Shown in pieces: positions 1-7,803 of a DNA stretch of 13,145 nt; positions within the stretch are counted from its first letter, which is position 1; each line of letters begins with the position of its first letter. Source of the stretch: Rudanella sp. (GTDB lineage Bacteria > Bacteroidota > Bacteroidia > Cytophagales > Spirosomataceae); the NCBI GenBank assembly GCA_026785985.1, contig JAJAYX010000021.1:1-13145 (forward strand). Direction: 5' to 3'. Under the pieces are notes generated by a model, which made no database searches, was not told the DNA's origin, and was given only the letters and a program-made list of their open reading frames with translations. Both the position numbers and the translations under genes were made by a program.

Positions 1-914
1 CGCTTGACCAGCACTTTGTGGCGGGCCAGCCGCATCATTCCGTTGGCCAACGCAATGGTCGCGACCACGGACATTCCCTCAGGAATAGCGGCAATGAACA
101 AGGCGATGGACGTTTCGACTAACCGTCCGACCGATTCGCCCCGCAGCAGGCCTACCACCACAAACCCGGCGGACAGGACCAGTACCACACCGATAAGTAC
201 CTTCGAGAGGCCATTCAGTTTCTCCTCCAGGGGAGTAATGTTGTGTTCGGCCTGATCGACCAATTGGCTGATCTTGCCCAGTTCGGTTTTCCCGCCGACG
301 GCCGTTACGATGGCCCGACCCGTACCCGCCGTTACCGCCGTACCCTTGAAAAGCCGGTTGTGCTGATCGCCCAACGGGGCGTCGGCAGCGGTCGGCTCCG
401 TGGTTTTGGCAACGGGGAGCGATTCCCCCGTCAGCGTCGATTCATCCACCTCAAGCTGATTGACCTCGGCCAGTTCGGCGTCGGCAACGACGAGGTCCCC
501 CGCTTCAACGAGCAGCACGTCGCCGGGGGTAACGTCCTCCGACGAAATTTCCTGCACCTGCCCATCGCGCACGACCCGGGCCTGGGCGGTACCCAACTGG
601 CGCAGGGCCTGCATCGACTGGCGGGCGTTCCATTCCAGGACAAAGCCAATCAGCGTATTGACGGCCAGGACGGCCAGAATCGCCCAGCCTTCGACCGTGT
701 CGCCCAGGGCGAACGACAACCCGGCCGCCAACGCCAATACGCCGACGATAATACTTTTGAACTGGCGTAAAAGCAGGACAAACCAGCTTTCCGGCTTGAT
801 GGTTTCCAGCACATTGGGGCCGTAGTCGATCAGGTACTGCCGGGCCTGCGCCGAGGTAAGGCCCTGGGCCAGGTTGGTCGTTGGAGGTGGGGGTGTCGTG
901 AGTTGAGCGGGCAT
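1..914 (-). CDS. P2-type cation-transporting ATPase, N-terminal part (runs off window)
   Basis: Open reading on the minus strand from the ATG at 914-912 to the window edge, about 304 codons, so the gene is partial here only because of the window. Visible in order are an N-terminal cation-ATPase domain, the M1-M2 hairpin, the actuator domain with the TGES dephosphorylation motif (about residue 165), the M3-M4 region, and an IPEGM motif in M4, the ion-binding proline turn. The DKTGT phosphorylation site lies beyond the edge. Family members pump Ca2+, Mg2+ or other cations across the inner membrane using ATP; the substrate cannot be read from this half. The proline-rich start followed by an AQ-rich helix is typical of the family N-terminus. 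It begins 21 bases after the L,D-transpeptidase stop on the same strand, so the two may be co-transcribed. It is not a copy of the ATPase at 3088; the two differ throughout but share fold and motif order. Confidence 0.93.
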   Translation of the reverse strand, partial: MPAQLTTPPPPTTNLAQGLTSAQARQYLIDYGPNVLETIKPESWFVLLLRQFKSIIVGVLALAAGLSFALGDTVEGWAILAVLAVNTLIGFVLEWNARQSMQALRQLGTAQARVVRDGQVQEISSEDVTPGDVLLVEAGDLVVADAELAEVNQLEVDESTLTGESLPVAKTTEPTAADAPLGDQHNRLFKGTAVTAGTGRAIVTAVGGKTELGKISQLVDQAEHNITPLEEKLNGLSKVLIGVVLVLSAGFVVVGLLRGESVGRLVETSIALFIAAIPEGMSVVATIALANGMMRLARHKVLVK

Positions 915-935
915 TACGTTATGACGTTTAGTGAT

Positions 936-2072
936 TTATTCTAAGACTACCCGCCACCGGCTGTACACATCCCGGTACACCCGTATGGCCCCCGCGTCGT
1001 CTATGTCCAGCACGTTGTACGTGATCAGTACCGGCACGGCCTGGGGCAACGGCAACGTTTTGGGACTGGCGTTTATGGGGCAGGTAGTCAGGTAGTTGGG
1101 GGCAAATCGGGCGTAACCTAACAGCAGATTGGCCAGTTCATCGGGCTTTTCGACGCGGATACAGCCGTGACTCAAAAACCGATTTTCCCCCGTAAAGAGC
1201 CGCCGGGCGTTGGTATCGTGCAGGTAAATGTCGTAAGGGCTACTGACGTTAAATTTCAGCAGGCCCAGGGCATTGTCGCAGCCCGTCGATTGCCGTAGGC
1301 GGTACGGAAAAGCCTTTGCGGAGGCTGACCAGTTTATTCTGGCCGGGTCAACAGTTTGCCCTTTCGCGTCGATCACCTGCAGGTTCATGGCATCGAGCGT
1401 AGCGGTGGGATTCCGCCGAATTTTAGGCAGTAACTCCCGGACTGTGATGGAGCGGGGCACATTCCAGTACGGATACAGCACCAAACTGGGGACGAGGGCC
1501 GTAAAGCTGGGGGTCGGGGTGCTGGCCTTGCCCATAATCACCCGGCTATCGAGCAGCGTGTTGCCATGCCGATCAACAACCCGGAGCGTGGCCGAAGGGA
1601 TATTGATCAAAATGCGTTTATCGGCGGGAAAGCGGTTGAGCCAGCGGTAGGTATTCAGCGTTTCCTGTACCTGCTCAATGGTCAGCGAATCGCCCATGTA
1701 ATCGTCACTCAGAAAACGCGTGTAATATTCTTTTAATAACTGGTAGTTAAGGTCGGGCGATTCCAGTGAATCCAGCAGGGGGTACCAGTCGGCCCCGCCC
1801 ATAAATTGGTGCGTAAGTCGGCTGATCCTGGCCGTATCAAGTTGTCCCGTTACGCCCTGATAGCTCATTCGGCGGGGCGTATGGCCGTAGATGATTTGGG
1901 TAAAATAGCGGTTCATACAGGTTTCGTCCGGCTCCAGACACAGGCTATCTATTGGTTCACCAACCGCCCCAATGGTGTGAGCGTAGGACTGTAAGCGGTT
2001 CCAATCGTCGGTTTGAGCATCGACTGAAATGGCGGGCAGGTATAGCAGTGTAAGAAGAAGAAACAGGCGCAT
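936..2072 (-). CDS. Secreted L,D-transpeptidase, YkuD catalytic domain
   Basis: 378-residue protein that begins with a signal peptide (MRLFLLLTLLYLPAISVDA, probable cleavage before Q20), so it acts in the periplasm. The YkuD domain covers roughly residues 152-310, with His285 in LHD and the catalytic block SHGCIRV, where Cys304 is the expected acyl-enzyme nucleophile and His302 and Arg306 support it. Family enzymes make 3-3 peptidoglycan cross-links or attach proteins to peptide stems. The N-terminal ~130 residues resemble the scaffold seen in YcbB-like enzymes, but there is no clear LysM or classic peptidoglycan-binding repeat, and the protein is shorter than Escherichia coli YcbB. The ATG at 2072 is chosen because it gives a complete signal peptide. 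It is transcribed away from the universal stress gene, and its stop is 21 bases ahead of the downstream ATPase start. Confidence 0.92.
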   Translation of the reverse strand: MRLFLLLTLLYLPAISVDAQTDDWNRLQSYAHTIGAVGEPIDSLCLEPDETCMNRYFTQIIYGHTPRRMSYQGVTGQLDTARISRLTHQFMGGADWYPLLDSLESPDLNYQLLKEYYTRFLSDDYMGDSLTIEQVQETLNTYRWLNRFPADKRILINIPSATLRVVDRHGNTLLDSRVIMGKASTPTPSFTALVPSLVLYPYWNVPRSITVRELLPKIRRNPTATLDAMNLQVIDAKGQTVDPARINWSASAKAFPYRLRQSTGCDNALGLLKFNVSSPYDIYLHDTNARRLFTGENRFLSHGCIRVEKPDELANLLLGYARFAPNYLTTCPINASPKTLPLPQAVPVLITYNVLDIDDAGAIRVYRDVYSRWRVVLE

Positions 2073-2106
2073 AGCGGCAGGGCGTTTGACAAACGAATCG
2101 ACACCA

Positions 2107-2114
2107 CAAAGATG
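2107..2114 (-). promoter_or_regulatory. Possible -7 promoter element of the L,D-transpeptidase gene
   Basis: On the minus strand the bases read CATCTTTG, seven of eight matches to the Bacteroidota -7 consensus TAnnTTTG, about 35 bases upstream of the ATG. No TTG at the expected 17-23 base spacing is visible, so this rests on one element only. Confidence 0.3.
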
Positions 2115-2136
2115 CCGTTTATTGGCCCCTCGATTG

Positions 2137-2150
2137 CTGATTACAATCAG
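2137..2150. repeat. Short inverted repeat in divergent intergenic region
   Basis: CTGATT-AC-AATCAG: perfect 6-base arms around a 2-base centre, placed in the 208-base gap between the divergent transpeptidase and stress-protein genes. It is the right size for a dimeric regulator site, but a 6-base arm can occur by chance and no matching second site was seen in the window. Confidence 0.25.
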
Positions 2151-2199
2151 CCCCGCACCTGACCCCGGTCACATTTAGGGACGAATCGACTGGCCATTT

Positions 2200-2230
2200 T
2201 TGTCGAACTGAATTTTTCCGTATAACTTCA
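2200..2230 (+). promoter_or_regulatory. Possible promoter of the stress-protein/ATPase unit
   Basis: TTG at 2200-2202, a 20-base spacer, then TAACTTCA at 2223-2230, six of eight matches to TAnnTTTG. Spacing fits the Bacteroidota primary sigma factor pattern, but the -7 element is weak. It lies about 50 bases before the ATG at 2281. Confidence 0.28.
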
Positions 2231-2280
2231 TTTTCGGTCAGGACTACCGCAAATGTAGCTAACCATCAGCCCGATTCACT

Positions 2281-3075
2281 ATGAAAACGATTCTGCTCGC
2301 CACCAGCCTTTCGGATAATTCCGCCTGGGCCGCCGATTACGCGCTTGAACTGGCAAAAAAGTTAGGCGCTGACTTAACCATCGTTCACGCCTATGATCCG
2401 GACCCGGCCGGTGGATTGGCGTACGAGTCAGTGGACGTTACGGCCATGCGCCACCTCAGCCGGTTGCGTACGCGTATGATGAAGTCAACTAAAGGCAGTG
2501 TTACTATTTCGGTCGTGGCCCGCCCCGGCGAACCGGAAACGGTAATCGAAACCGAAATAGCGGCCCAAAACGCGGACCTGCTGATTATGGGCCTGGCCGG
2601 GGAGGATCCGCAAAAAGCCCGTACCCAAGGCAGTCTGGCCAGGAAACTGATTCCCCGGACGCGGGTGCCCATGCTGTTGGTGCCGCTGGGAGCACACTAT
2701 CAAACGGTGCAGACTATCGTGTTGGCCGTTGATCTGTCGAGTCCGGTGGATACCCTGGCGCTGGCCAGTGCCAAACGGTTTGCCCAACTTTTCGGGGCTA
2801 CGCTGAACATCATTTGCATGGAAAACGAACCGAATGAGCCACTGCACAAAGCCGCCGAAGGTATCTGTAACCTTTTATCCGATTTGCCGCACACGTTCAG
2901 TTTTCTTCCGGGAAATGATCTTGCCCTGGTTTTGGATGATTATGCAGACAGCCACCAAGCCGATCTGATTATGTTGCTGCCTAAGCCCCACAATCGGTTA
3001 GAGTCGCTACTGATGGAAAGTGTTACCCAGCAGGTGGTGCGGCAGGCCAGGGTTCCGGTGCTGGCCACCGTTTAG
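2281..3075 (+). CDS. Tandem universal stress protein (two UspA domains)
   Basis: 264 residues made of two UspA folds, roughly 1-140 and 141-264. The first domain starts with MKTILLATSLSD and ends with the nucleotide-binding signature G-x2-G-x9-G-S (GLAGEDPQKARTQGS), so it probably binds ATP. The second starts with TIVLAVDLSS, but where the glycine-rich loop should be it has LLPKPHNRLESLL, with no G-x2-G, so it is likely a non-binding partner domain. Such tandem proteins are cytoplasmic and common in Bacteroidota, often near cation pumps or respiratory genes under low-oxygen control. The next gene, a cation ATPase, starts 12 bases after its stop, so the two form one transcription unit. Function beyond stress response cannot be assigned. 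Confidence 0.93.
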   Translation: MKTILLATSLSDNSAWAADYALELAKKLGADLTIVHAYDPDPAGGLAYESVDVTAMRHLSRLRTRMMKSTKGSVTISVVARPGEPETVIETEIAAQNADLLIMGLAGEDPQKARTQGSLARKLIPRTRVPMLLVPLGAHYQTVQTIVLAVDLSSPVDTLALASAKRFAQLFGATLNIICMENEPNEPLHKAAEGICNLLSDLPHTFSFLPGNDLALVLDDYADSHQADLIMLLPKPHNRLESLLMESVTQQVVRQARVPVLATV

Positions 3076-3087
3076 CCCTAATTCGGT

Positions 3088-5616
3088 ATGTCCCTGCCCA
3101 TTGTTCAACCACCGGGTCCCTCCCTGACCGGCTTACCGTCGGCTGAAGTGGAAGCCGCCCGTAGTCAATTTGGTCGTAATCAACTGGCAACTGCCGAGTC
3201 ACAGACGGGCTGGCGGCTGGTTGTTGAGGTGGTCTCCGAGCCGATGTTCATCCTGCTGGCCGTGGCCAGTCTGCTCTACGTAGTGCTGGGCCAGTGGCAG
3301 GAGGGCATTGTGCTGGGGGTAGCGATGGGATTGGTGGCCGGGATTTCGGTGTTTCAGGCGGTGCGGAGTGACCGGGCGTTGCAGGCCCTGCGACAACTTA
3401 CCCAGCCCACGGTCTCGGTGCTTCGCGATGGAGAACTCACAACGGTGGCCGTTGAGCAGGTCGTGGTGGGCGATGTTGTCTGGCTGACCGAAGGGCAAAC
3501 GGTGCCCGCCGACGGGCAATTGGTGCAGGCCAACGACTGCTCGGTGGATGAGTCTATTCTCACCGGCGAATCCGTACCGGTAACCAAAACCATTCCTGAT
3601 ACCGACCGCTTTTTTGCCGGTACGCTGCTCACGTCGGGGAGTGCTTACCTGCGGGCAACGGCCGTCGGCGAAGCCACTGACCTGGGTAAACTGGGACGAT
3701 CTCTCCAGACCATAAAAGTCGAGAAAACGCCCTTGCAGCTACAGATTGGCCGGTTTGTGCGGGGCATGGCCTTCGCTGGCTTCGGGGCTTTCGCGCTGGT
3801 GTGGGCCGTTAATTTTGCCCAATCCGGCGATTGGGCCACCTCGCTGTTGCTGGGGTTGACCATCGCCATGTCGGTGCTGCCCGAGGAAATTCCAGTGGCG
3901 TTTAGCAGCTTTATGGCCCTGGGAGCCGCCCGGATGGTCCGTTTTGGCGTACTGACCAAACAACCGCAGACCGTCGAAAGCATCGGCTCCGCCACGGTGA
4001 TCTGCACCGATAAAACGGGCACCATCACCCAGGAAGGCATGACGCTGGTGAAATTGTACGACCACCGCACCCCTACGGTCGTTGATCTGACCGGCCCGTT
4101 GTCCGAGTCCGCGCGCGATGTGCTGGCCTATGCCCGCTGGGCCTCAGAACCCGAACCGTTCGACGCGATGGAGCACGCCATCGTCGTCGCTTTCCAACGG
4201 GTATTCAGCGAGACAAACCCGCTCCCCAGACCGCTGATTCACGAGTATCCGCTGGCGGGTGTTCCCCCCATGATGACCCACGTTTACGCGCCCGACACCG
4301 GGCCAGTACGGGTGGCGGGCAAAGGGGCCGTCGAACGGATCATTCGGGTGTGCCGCCTGCCGGAAGTTGAAGCCGTAGCGGTGCTCCGGCAGGCTGAGGA
4401 ACTGGCGAAGCAGGGCTACCGGGTACTGGGCGTAGCGGGCAGCGACTGGACGGGGGAAGCCTACCCGGTCGAACAGGATGATTTCGACTGGTCGTTAAAG
4501 GGGCTGGTCGCCCTGGAAAATCCGCCCAAGCCCAACGCCAAAACCGTCATTCGGCAGTTTGGTCAGGCGGGTATTTTGGTGAAGATGATAACCGGCGATT
4601 CCCCCGAAACGGCGCAGGCCATTGCCCGGCAGGTGGCCCTGCCCAACGCCGACCGCACCCTGACGGGTCAGCAGGTGATGGCCTTGTCGGACGCAGCGTT
4701 GCAGACGGAAGCGGGTTCGGTCAACGTCTTCGCGCGGATGTTTCCCGAAGCTAAACTCCGCGTGATTCGGGCCTTGAAAGCGGCCGGCGAGGTGGTGGCC
4801 ATGACCGGCGACGGGGTCAACGACGGCCCGGCACTGAAAGCCGCTCACATTGGGGTGGCGATGGGAAAACGGGGAACGGAACTGGCTAAACAGGCGGCTT
4901 CGCTCGTGTTGGTCAACGACGATTTGGGCGGCATGGTCGATGCCATTGCCCAGGGCCGACTCATTTACCAGAACCTGAAGCGGGCCGTTGGCTACATCGT
5001 CGCTATCCACATCCCGATTATTCTGACCGTGACCCTGCCCCTGCTGTTCGGCTGGCAGTACGTTAACCTTTTCAGTCCGGTACACGTCATTTTTCTGGAA
5101 TTGGTCATGGGGCCGACCTGCTCGATTGCCTTCGAGAATGAACCCGCCGAACGCGACCTGATGCGCCAGCCGCCCCGCCGACTGACCGACACGTTTTTTA
5201 CGGCGGGTGAACTCGGCATCCGGGTGGTGCAGGGCCTGGCGATTTCACTGGCTACGCTGTTTGTTTACTGGCAGACCATGCAGGCGGGCTACGCGCTGGA
5301 GCGGGTGCGGACCATGACGTTTATCACGCTGGTGTTGAGCAACATCTGGCTTACGCTGGTGAGTCGGTCGGATCGGGAGTCGGTCCTTACCACGCTGCGC
5401 CGTCCGAATCCGCTGCTCTGGCTCATGCTGGGATTGACGATCCTGATGGGGGCGGCTTTTCTGCTGGTACCGGGGATTCAGAACCTGGCTCAGTTTAGCC
5501 CGTTGACGATTGAGGACTTGAGCTGTTGCGGGTGGGTATCGCTGACCGGTGTTGGCTGGATCGAAGGCTATAAGTTTTGGGGGCGGCTGAGGAAGCCCTC
5601 GCCAGCTATTCAGTAG
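3088..5616 (+). CDS. P2-type cation-transporting ATPase, complete
   Basis: 842 residues, the usual length for bacterial P2 ATPases. Motifs in order: N-terminal cation-ATPase domain, M1-M2, actuator TGES near residue 160, M4 PEEIP at 265-269, phosphorylation site DKTGT from Asp308, nucleotide-domain KGA near 411, hinge TGDGVNDGPA from 573, and a C-terminal membrane bundle. All catalytic residues are present, so it should be an active inner-membrane pump. Substrate is uncertain: M4 has PEE instead of the PEG of calcium pumps, and M6 reads ELVMGPTCSIAFENEP where calcium pumps have a (N/D)xxxDxxPA-type pattern. Calcium, magnesium, manganese or sodium are all possible. It follows the stress protein by 12 bases. 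Its stop overlaps by 11 bases the stop of the convergent thioredoxin-fold gene. Confidence 0.95.
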   Translation: MSLPIVQPPGPSLTGLPSAEVEAARSQFGRNQLATAESQTGWRLVVEVVSEPMFILLAVASLLYVVLGQWQEGIVLGVAMGLVAGISVFQAVRSDRALQALRQLTQPTVSVLRDGELTTVAVEQVVVGDVVWLTEGQTVPADGQLVQANDCSVDESILTGESVPVTKTIPDTDRFFAGTLLTSGSAYLRATAVGEATDLGKLGRSLQTIKVEKTPLQLQIGRFVRGMAFAGFGAFALVWAVNFAQSGDWATSLLLGLTIAMSVLPEEIPVAFSSFMALGAARMVRFGVLTKQPQTVESIGSATVICTDKTGTITQEGMTLVKLYDHRTPTVVDLTGPLSESARDVLAYARWASEPEPFDAMEHAIVVAFQRVFSETNPLPRPLIHEYPLAGVPPMMTHVYAPDTGPVRVAGKGAVERIIRVCRLPEVEAVAVLRQAEELAKQGYRVLGVAGSDWTGEAYPVEQDDFDWSLKGLVALENPPKPNAKTVIRQFGQAGILVKMITGDSPETAQAIARQVALPNADRTLTGQQVMALSDAALQTEAGSVNVFARMFPEAKLRVIRALKAAGEVVAMTGDGVNDGPALKAAHIGVAMGKRGTELAKQAASLVLVNDDLGGMVDAIAQGRLIYQNLKRAVGYIVAIHIPIILTVTLPLLFGWQYVNLFSPVHVIFLELVMGPTCSIAFENEPAERDLMRQPPRRLTDTFFTAGELGIRVVQGLAISLATLFVYWQTMQAGYALERVRTMTFITLVLSNIWLTLVSRSDRESVLTTLRRPNPLLWLMLGLTILMGAAFLLVPGIQNLAQFSPLTIEDLSCCGWVSLTGVGWIEGYKFWGRLRKPSPAIQ

Positions 5617-5989
5617 CTGAATGGGTCAGATGGGTTATTCCACCGCGCGGTGGAGTAACCTTCCTAACCATTTCAAGCATCCAGTGCGACAGGTTCGCCA
5701 GCATAACCTCATCCAACATCCCCTCGTGCCGCCAGATCTCGATGCCCTGCTGCACCAGCACAAAGGCGGGTAGTTGCCGCACATCAAAACTCCGTACCAC
5801 ATCCGAATGCAGGGTTTCGTCGATCGTTAAAACGCGAACCAATCCCCCAAGCTGCTGTTGCAGTGTTTCGACGAGTTCAATGAGCGACAACCGCTGGCTG
5901 ATCGACTCACGACCGGACACCGACGGTACGAAAACCAGCAGTACAGCCGTTTTGGCCGGAATCAGAATGGGGTCATGGGTGTTGTTCAT
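5606..5989 (-). CDS. Thioredoxin-fold protein without CXXC
   Basis: 127 residues from the ATG at 5989. An earlier in-frame ATG at 6085 would add 32 residues with several Cys, Phe and Pro and no fold similarity, so I prefer the later start (MNNTHDPILIPAKTA). The pattern beta strand (AVLLVFVPS), helix, beta (VRVLTIDE), then VRSFDVRQLPAFVLVQQG with the thioredoxin cis-proline, and a last helix, is a thioredoxin fold. Where WCGPC would be there is PSVSGRES, with no cysteine, so it cannot act as a dithiol reductase. Redox-dead members usually act as chaperones or scaffolds for respiratory or metal enzymes, but that role is inference. Its last ~15 codons span the 28-bp palindrome at 5633-5660 and its stop overlaps that of the ATPase, so the C-terminus may have been altered by the palindrome. 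Confidence 0.75.
   Translation of the reverse strand: MNNTHDPILIPAKTAVLLVFVPSVSGRESISQRLSLIELVETLQQQLGGLVRVLTIDETLHSDVVRSFDVRQLPAFVLVQQGIEIWRHEGMLDEVMLANLSHWMLEMVRKVTPPRGGITHLTHSATE
5608..5622. repeat. Inverted repeat around overlapping stop codons
   Basis: ATTCAG-TAG-CTGAAT: 6-base perfect arms around the ATPase stop TAG; the opposite-strand thioredoxin-fold stop lies at 5606-5608, at the left edge of the left arm. Together with the larger palindrome 11 bases downstream this makes the convergent tail rich in hairpins. Confidence 0.5.
5633..5660. terminator. 28-bp near-perfect palindrome, likely bidirectional terminator or REP-like unit
   Basis: From GGTTA (5633-5637) to TAACC (5656-5660) the sequence is its own reverse complement except for one pair (T5638 with G5655, still a wobble pair in RNA); the centre is CCGCGCGG. 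It lies just past the ATPase stop and inside the last codons of the convergent gene. No T-run follows on either side, so a classical intrinsic terminator is not complete. It may be a hairpin stop for two converging transcripts or one copy of a dispersed palindromic repeat. No second copy was found in this window. Confidence 0.55.
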
Positions 5990-6100
5990 GGTAAATTTGG
6001 CCGGGTGGCCTGGTGGGCTGTCGCAACAGTAGAATTGAGTGTAAAATTGACAGGATGACGCTCTGAACTGTATGATGCCGGTCAACTGACTAACTGATTT

Positions 6101-6133
6101 TTGACCGATTTGCCTAAATTCACAGTATCTTTT
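6101..6133 (+). promoter_or_regulatory. Probable promoter of the kinase/regulator operon
   Basis: TTG at 6101-6103, a 22-base spacer and TATCTTTT at 6126-6133 (seven of eight to TAnnTTTG) fit the Bacteroidota promoter layout. The start codon of the kinase lies about 53 bases downstream. Confidence 0.45.
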
Positions 6134-6186
6134 CGCTGACCTCCCGATTCGGTAGCGGCTGATGACAACCCGCGCCGAGCACTTCT

Positions 6187-7803
6187 ATGCTGACAGTCCA
6201 TCCCATAAATACCCTGACCAACCTGCTTTTTGAACAGAGTGAAGACTTTATCGGCATTTACGATACAAACACCGAGCGGTTTGAACGCGTGAATCAGGCG
6301 GGTTCCCGGATGCTGGGTTTTGCCTCCGAACAAGCATTTCTGAGCAATCCGGACTGGGCCCGTGCCCTCCCGACGCCCCCGCAGACAGATCAACAACGGA
6401 CCACACTCATTCAGACGGTTTATCAACTTGGGCGGTACGAGCAGGAAGCCGAACAGATCCGTCAGGACGGCACCCGGTTCTGGGGTCGGTTAATCATTAC
6501 GCCGGTCAGCGACGATACGACCCGGTATTTCCTGGTCCGGCTGACCAATCAGGGCAGGCTCCACCAGGCCGAGCACGAACTGGAACAAAGCGTTCAGCGC
6601 TACGAAGCGGTGTTTACGTACGCCACGATTGGTATCCTCGTTTGTGATCAGCAGGGCCGGATTGTGTCCGTCAACCAGATGGCTAAACAACTCTTCGGGT
6701 ACGCCGATGATGAGTTGCTGGGTCAGCCCCTCGAAGTGCTGGTGCCGACCGATGTCGGGCAGTATCATGAGCGCCTTCGGCAGTCGTTCAACACCAATCC
6801 GCAGGTGCGGGCGATGGGTCATAACCGCGCCCTGCACGCCCGGCGCAACGACGGCTCCGTGTTCCCGACGGAAATCAGTTTGAGTTACTTCCGGCTGGAT
6901 GATGAACTCTACGCGGTGGCCTACATCATCGACATCACCCTGAAAAAAGAAGCCGAACGCGAGCTGCTGGCCCACCGGGACCGCATCGAACGGCTCAACG
7001 CCGACCTGGAGCAGAAAGTGGCCGACCGCACCCACGCGCTGATGAACACGCTGGAGCAACTGGAGCAGTCGAAGGATGAACTGGCCAAGGCACTGGTGGC
7101 GGCACAAGAGTTGGGCGAGTTGAAATCGCGCTTCGTGTCCATGGCGTCACACGAGTTTCGCACGCCCCTGACCACCATCCTGACATCGGCCACCCTGGTC
7201 GGAAAATACGCCGACAGCGATCAGTTGGAGAAGCGGCAGAAACACCTGCTGCGCATCCACTCGTCGGTGAATCACCTCAACGATATTCTGGAAGAATTTC
7301 TGTCGGTGGGCCGGTTGGAAGAAGGTAAAGTGGAGACGAATCCGGCAGCGGTCGACTTGTTTCCGCTCATTCAGGACATCATGGCCGAGATGCAGGGGAT
7401 GCTCAAAACCGGGCAGACCATTCGGTCGGCCATCCACTGCCCCGACCCCGCCTGGATCGACCCCTCGCTGCTGCGGAAAGTACTGGTGAATCTGCTGTCC
7501 AACGCCATCAAGTATTCCGGCGAGCAGTCGGTCGTGACGGTCCGGGGCAAGTACGCCGGTTCGCAACTGATTTTAACCGTCACCGATCAGGGCGTCGGCA
7601 TCTCGCCGGACGATCAGGAGCACCTGTTCGAGCGGTTTTTCCGGGCCAAAAACGTCACTAATAAACCCGGCACCGGGCTGGGCCTGCACATTGTGGCCCG
7701 CTACGTCGACCTGATGGGCGGAACCGTTGCCCTTCAGAGTGAGCTGAATCAGGGAACCACGGTCACCTTAACCCTTCCGTATGAAAATCATTCTGTTGAT
7801 TGA
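6187..7803 (+). CDS. Cytoplasmic PAS-PAS sensor histidine kinase
   Basis: 538 residues with no signal peptide or membrane segment, so it senses an internal cue. A PAS domain covers about residues 10-115, a second clearer PAS about 130-255 (YATIGILVCDQQGRIVSVNQ), then a heptad-rich coiled coil at about 255-310. HisKA follows with the phospho-acceptor in SHEFRTP (His322), then the ATPase domain with N-box NLLSNAIKYS (Asn439), G1 DQGVGIS and G2 GTGLGLH. All catalytic motifs are intact. Neither PAS shows the His or Cys pattern I would need to call a heme or flavin sensor. It overlaps the next gene by 23 bases, the layout of translationally coupled partners, so it almost certainly phosphorylates the receiver-Crp regulator. 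Nearby nos genes suggest a respiratory signal, which is inference. Confidence 0.95.
   Translation: MLTVHPINTLTNLLFEQSEDFIGIYDTNTERFERVNQAGSRMLGFASEQAFLSNPDWARALPTPPQTDQQRTTLIQTVYQLGRYEQEAEQIRQDGTRFWGRLIITPVSDDTTRYFLVRLTNQGRLHQAEHELEQSVQRYEAVFTYATIGILVCDQQGRIVSVNQMAKQLFGYADDELLGQPLEVLVPTDVGQYHERLRQSFNTNPQVRAMGHNRALHARRNDGSVFPTEISLSYFRLDDELYAVAYIIDITLKKEAERELLAHRDRIERLNADLEQKVADRTHALMNTLEQLEQSKDELAKALVAAQELGELKSRFVSMASHEFRTPLTTILTSATLVGKYADSDQLEKRQKHLLRIHSSVNHLNDILEEFLSVGRLEEGKVETNPAAVDLFPLIQDIMAEMQGMLKTGQTIRSAIHCPDPAWIDPSLLRKVLVNLLSNAIKYSGEQSVVTVRGKYAGSQLILTVTDQGVGISPDDQEHLFERFFRAKNVTNKPGTGLGLHIVARYVDLMGGTVALQSELNQGTTVTLTLPYENHSVD

Noticed and set aside
243..770. Plus-strand open frame of 175 codons
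   Set aside because: Shadow of the ATPase on the other strand, which carries TGES and IPEG motifs in its own frame.
4495..5085. Minus-strand open frame of 196 codons
   Set aside because: Lies wholly under the phosphorylation/hinge part of the complete ATPase; His/Gln-rich translation typical of an antisense shadow in GC-rich DNA.
5990..6085. Longer start for the thioredoxin-fold protein (ATG at 6085)
   Set aside because: Adds 32 residues lacking similarity to the fold; the ATG at 5989 leads straight into the first strand.
6490..7107. Minus-strand open frame of 205 codons under the kinase
   Set aside because: Antisense to the PAS and coiled-coil coding region; no recognisable motif.
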